Assembly (NCBI GenBank): GCA_021738385.1
Contig: JAIPCF010000003.1
Span: forward strand, 1-64,000
Reading direction: 5' to 3'
Origin: Sulfuritalea sp.
GTDB lineage: Bacteria; Pseudomonadota; Gammaproteobacteria; Burkholderiales; Rhodocyclaceae
DNA: 64,000 bases
The position numbers and the translations under genes were made by a program. The first letter of the stretch is position 1. Every line of letters begins with the position of its first letter. This document shows, piece after piece, positions 62,489 through 64,000 of this stretch. Under the pieces are notes generated by a model that saw nothing but the letters and a program-made list of their open reading frames with translations, did not search any database and was not told the DNA's origin.

Positions 62489-64000
62489 TTGCGCCCACTA
62501 GAGATTCCGCCGTTCCTCGCTACGCTGACCGCCAGCTTGATACTGACAGCGTGTAGCAGTATTCAGCCGCAACCTCCATCCGCCGGGCATATACGCGCCG
62601 AGGCTCAGGTCGCCCCCACTCCAGACATACCGCCACCGGTTGCCGCCACGGTAATGCTGCCGCGTCCCAGACCCGCAGCAAAAACCGAGTCTTACTCGGT
62701 CTCAGTGCGCAACATTCCGGTTCAGGATCTGCTGTTCGCTCTTGCTCGTGACGCGAAGATCAACGTTGACGTTCATCCCGGAATCGAGGGCGTGGTAACC
62801 ATCAACGCGATCGATCAGACGCTTCAGCAAATTCTGACGCGCATCTCAAAGCAAGTCGATATGCGCTGGGAGCTGGACGGCCCCAATCTGCTGGTCATGC
62901 CGGATTCTCCTTTTCTGCGCAACTACAAAGTTGACTACGTCAATATGTCGCGCGATGTAGCGGGCACGGTTTCGATCAACACACAAATCGCATCAACCAG
63001 CACCAGCGCAGGAGGTACATCGTCAAGCGGCGGTGGAAACAACTCGAGCACTTCGGTAAAGAGCTCCGCACAGAATAATTTCTGGCAATCGCTGGAAAAA
63101 AACTTAAAGGACATTTTGCGCGAAAGCGACAAAATCCTGCCAGAAGGATCCAGCGAGACGATTACCGAGCGCACAGACCAACAAGCCACAACCGGAACTG
63201 GCGCACAAAGTGGGCAGTCTTCCGGAAAATCAGGTGCGGCGACCACCAGTCTTGCAGGGAGCCCAAATCCCGCCAGTCTCCAGCAACAGGGAACCACGGT
63301 GGTGAAACGCACCACCTACCGCGAAGCAGCTTCAATTATTGTAAATCCGGAGGCCGGTGTCGTAGTGGTTCGCGCTACGTCCAGACAGCATGAGAAAGTT
63401 CAAGAGTATCTCGATTTGGTACTGACCAGCGCCCGACGCCAAGTGATCATCGAGGCCACCATTGCCGAAGTCAGGCTTAGCGACAATTACCAACAAGGAA
63501 TCAACTGGCAAACCCTGCGCTCCCTGCGCCCAGGCAATCGAACAGCCGGCTTTTCCGCCGCTCAGAATCAAACGGGAGTACCCGTGCCGGACCCATTCGC
63601 CGCAGCAGCGGGCTCGTTCACATCAGGAACCGGCACGTTCGCTTTTTTGCTCAACTACGTGGCACCGGGGCTTGGTCTTTCCTCGACGCTTAGCCTGCTG
63701 GAGACTTTTGGCAAAGTCAGGGTATTGTCCAGTCCGAAAATAAGCGTGCTGAACAACCAGACAGCGATGCTCAAAGTCGTCGACAACATTGTCTATTTCG
63801 AAATTAAGAATGACTCGACGACGACAACAACGGGTACAACCAACAACTTCACGTCCACCGCCAAGTCTGTATCGGTCGGACTGGTAATGAGTGTCACACC
63901 ACAAATCAGTGAGCAGGGAAGCATCTTGCTTAATGTTCGCCCGACGATTTCAAGCCTCAAAGGCGCCGGTAAAACAGATCCCACACCAGGCCTGACCATC
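62489..64000 (+). CDS. mshL: MshL/PilQ-family secretin lipoprotein, 3' end missing
   Basis: The frame opens at TTG 62489 and runs to the window end (504 codons, no stop). It starts with a lipoprotein signal (SLILTACSS), a Pro-rich stretch, an N0/STN-type domain (YSVSVRNIPVQDLLFALARD), a Ser/Gly/Asn-rich insert (about residues 165-280), an N1-type domain (VRATSRQHEKVQEYLDLVL), and the start of the secretin pore domain (LETFGKVRVLSSPKISVLNN; SVGLVMSVTPQI). It forms the outer-membrane pore of an MSHA-type IV pilus or type II-like system. The preceding MshM-like gene favours MshL. Confidence 0.85.
   Translation, partial: MRPLEIPPFLATLTASLILTACSSIQPQPPSAGHIRAEAQVAPTPDIPPPVAATVMLPRPRPAAKTESYSVSVRNIPVQDLLFALARDAKINVDVHPGIEGVVTINAIDQTLQQILTRISKQVDMRWELDGPNLLVMPDSPFLRNYKVDYVNMSRDVAGTVSINTQIASTSTSAGGTSSSGGGNNSSTSVKSSAQNNFWQSLEKNLKDILRESDKILPEGSSETITERTDQQATTGTGAQSGQSSGKSGAATTSLAGSPNPASLQQQGTTVVKRTTYREAASIIVNPEAGVVVVRATSRQHEKVQEYLDLVLTSARRQVIIEATIAEVRLSDNYQQGINWQTLRSLRPGNRTAGFSAAQNQTGVPVPDPFAAAAGSFTSGTGTFAFLLNYVAPGLGLSSTLSLLETFGKVRVLSSPKISVLNNQTAMLKVVDNIVYFEIKNDSTTTTTGTTNNFTSTAKSVSVGLVMSVTPQISEQGSILLNVRPTISSLKGAGKTDPTPGLTI

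Overview
The window is a stretch of bacterial chromosome, packed with genes and moderately GC-rich by eye, with many start/stop overlaps of the ATGA or GTGA kind. Its backbone gene order (mlaFEDACB, ABC exporter, bolA, murA, hisG, hisD, hisC, hisB, hisH, hisA, hisF, hisI, hisE, hinT, tatABC) is the arrangement known from Betaproteobacteria. The short-form HisG, a FimV-like protein and an MshM/MshL pilus module agree with that. The anaerobic-type enzymes (2-oxoacid:ferredoxin oxidoreductases, an Nfn-like transhydrogenase, an FNR-type box) suggest a facultative or anaerobic degrader, perhaps of the Rhodocyclales/Sterolibacterium kind. That placement is inference. No rRNA, tRNA, CRISPR, IS element or phage gene was seen.

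Layout. 1-3408 (+): 3' part of a PcaF-type thiolase, then a methyltransferase, msrA and an EamA exporter, coupled by overlapping start and stop codons. 3386-10081: maiA, a FimV-like protein, and a minus-strand catabolic operon (metallo-beta-lactamase protein, FAD hydroxylase, DUF2783 protein, VOC dioxygenase, fumarylacetoacetate-hydrolase protein) with a clear sigma-70 promoter and a palindromic operator candidate. 10192-13953: ankyrin protein, TonB-like protein, Nif3-like protein and a DegS/AlgW-type protease. 13990-27651: a redox block with two complete 2-oxoacid:ferredoxin oxidoreductases (fused gamma-alpha subunit plus beta subunit), a flavin/FeS electron-transfer partner, a 742-residue PFOR-derived protein apparently without thiamine chemistry, and an NfnAB-like pair behind an FNR-type promoter. 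28026-30653: an antiporter whose natural 5' end carries an in-frame amber codon, a glutaredoxin, and a hotdog dehydratase.

30681-43320: two acyl-CoA ligases, a KAS III-like enzyme, a double-hotdog hydratase, an enoyl-CoA hydratase and a full branched-chain-type ABC importer (livM, livH, livF, livG, livK), with a PAS/sigma-54 activator just upstream. A near-consensus sigma-54 promoter and a palindrome lie between activator and livK, so this reads as one inducible system for uptake and CoA-dependent breakdown of an unknown carboxylic acid. 43329-59195: tat, his, murA, bolA, ABC and mla genes, all on the minus strand except hisC, which is inverted in place and borders a 24-bp tandem repeat made from the 3' end of hisD. 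59366-64000 (+): a sigma-54 response regulator, an MshM-like ATPase with a SPOR domain, and an MshL-like secretin cut by the window end.

The most unusual signal is a dispersed word of about 23 bp with core CCAGCGCCGACT. It occurs about ten times across the window inside unrelated genes, on both strands and in several reading frames. This looks like a genome-wide functional DNA motif, for example one related to DNA uptake or chromosome architecture, rather than a protein-level signal.
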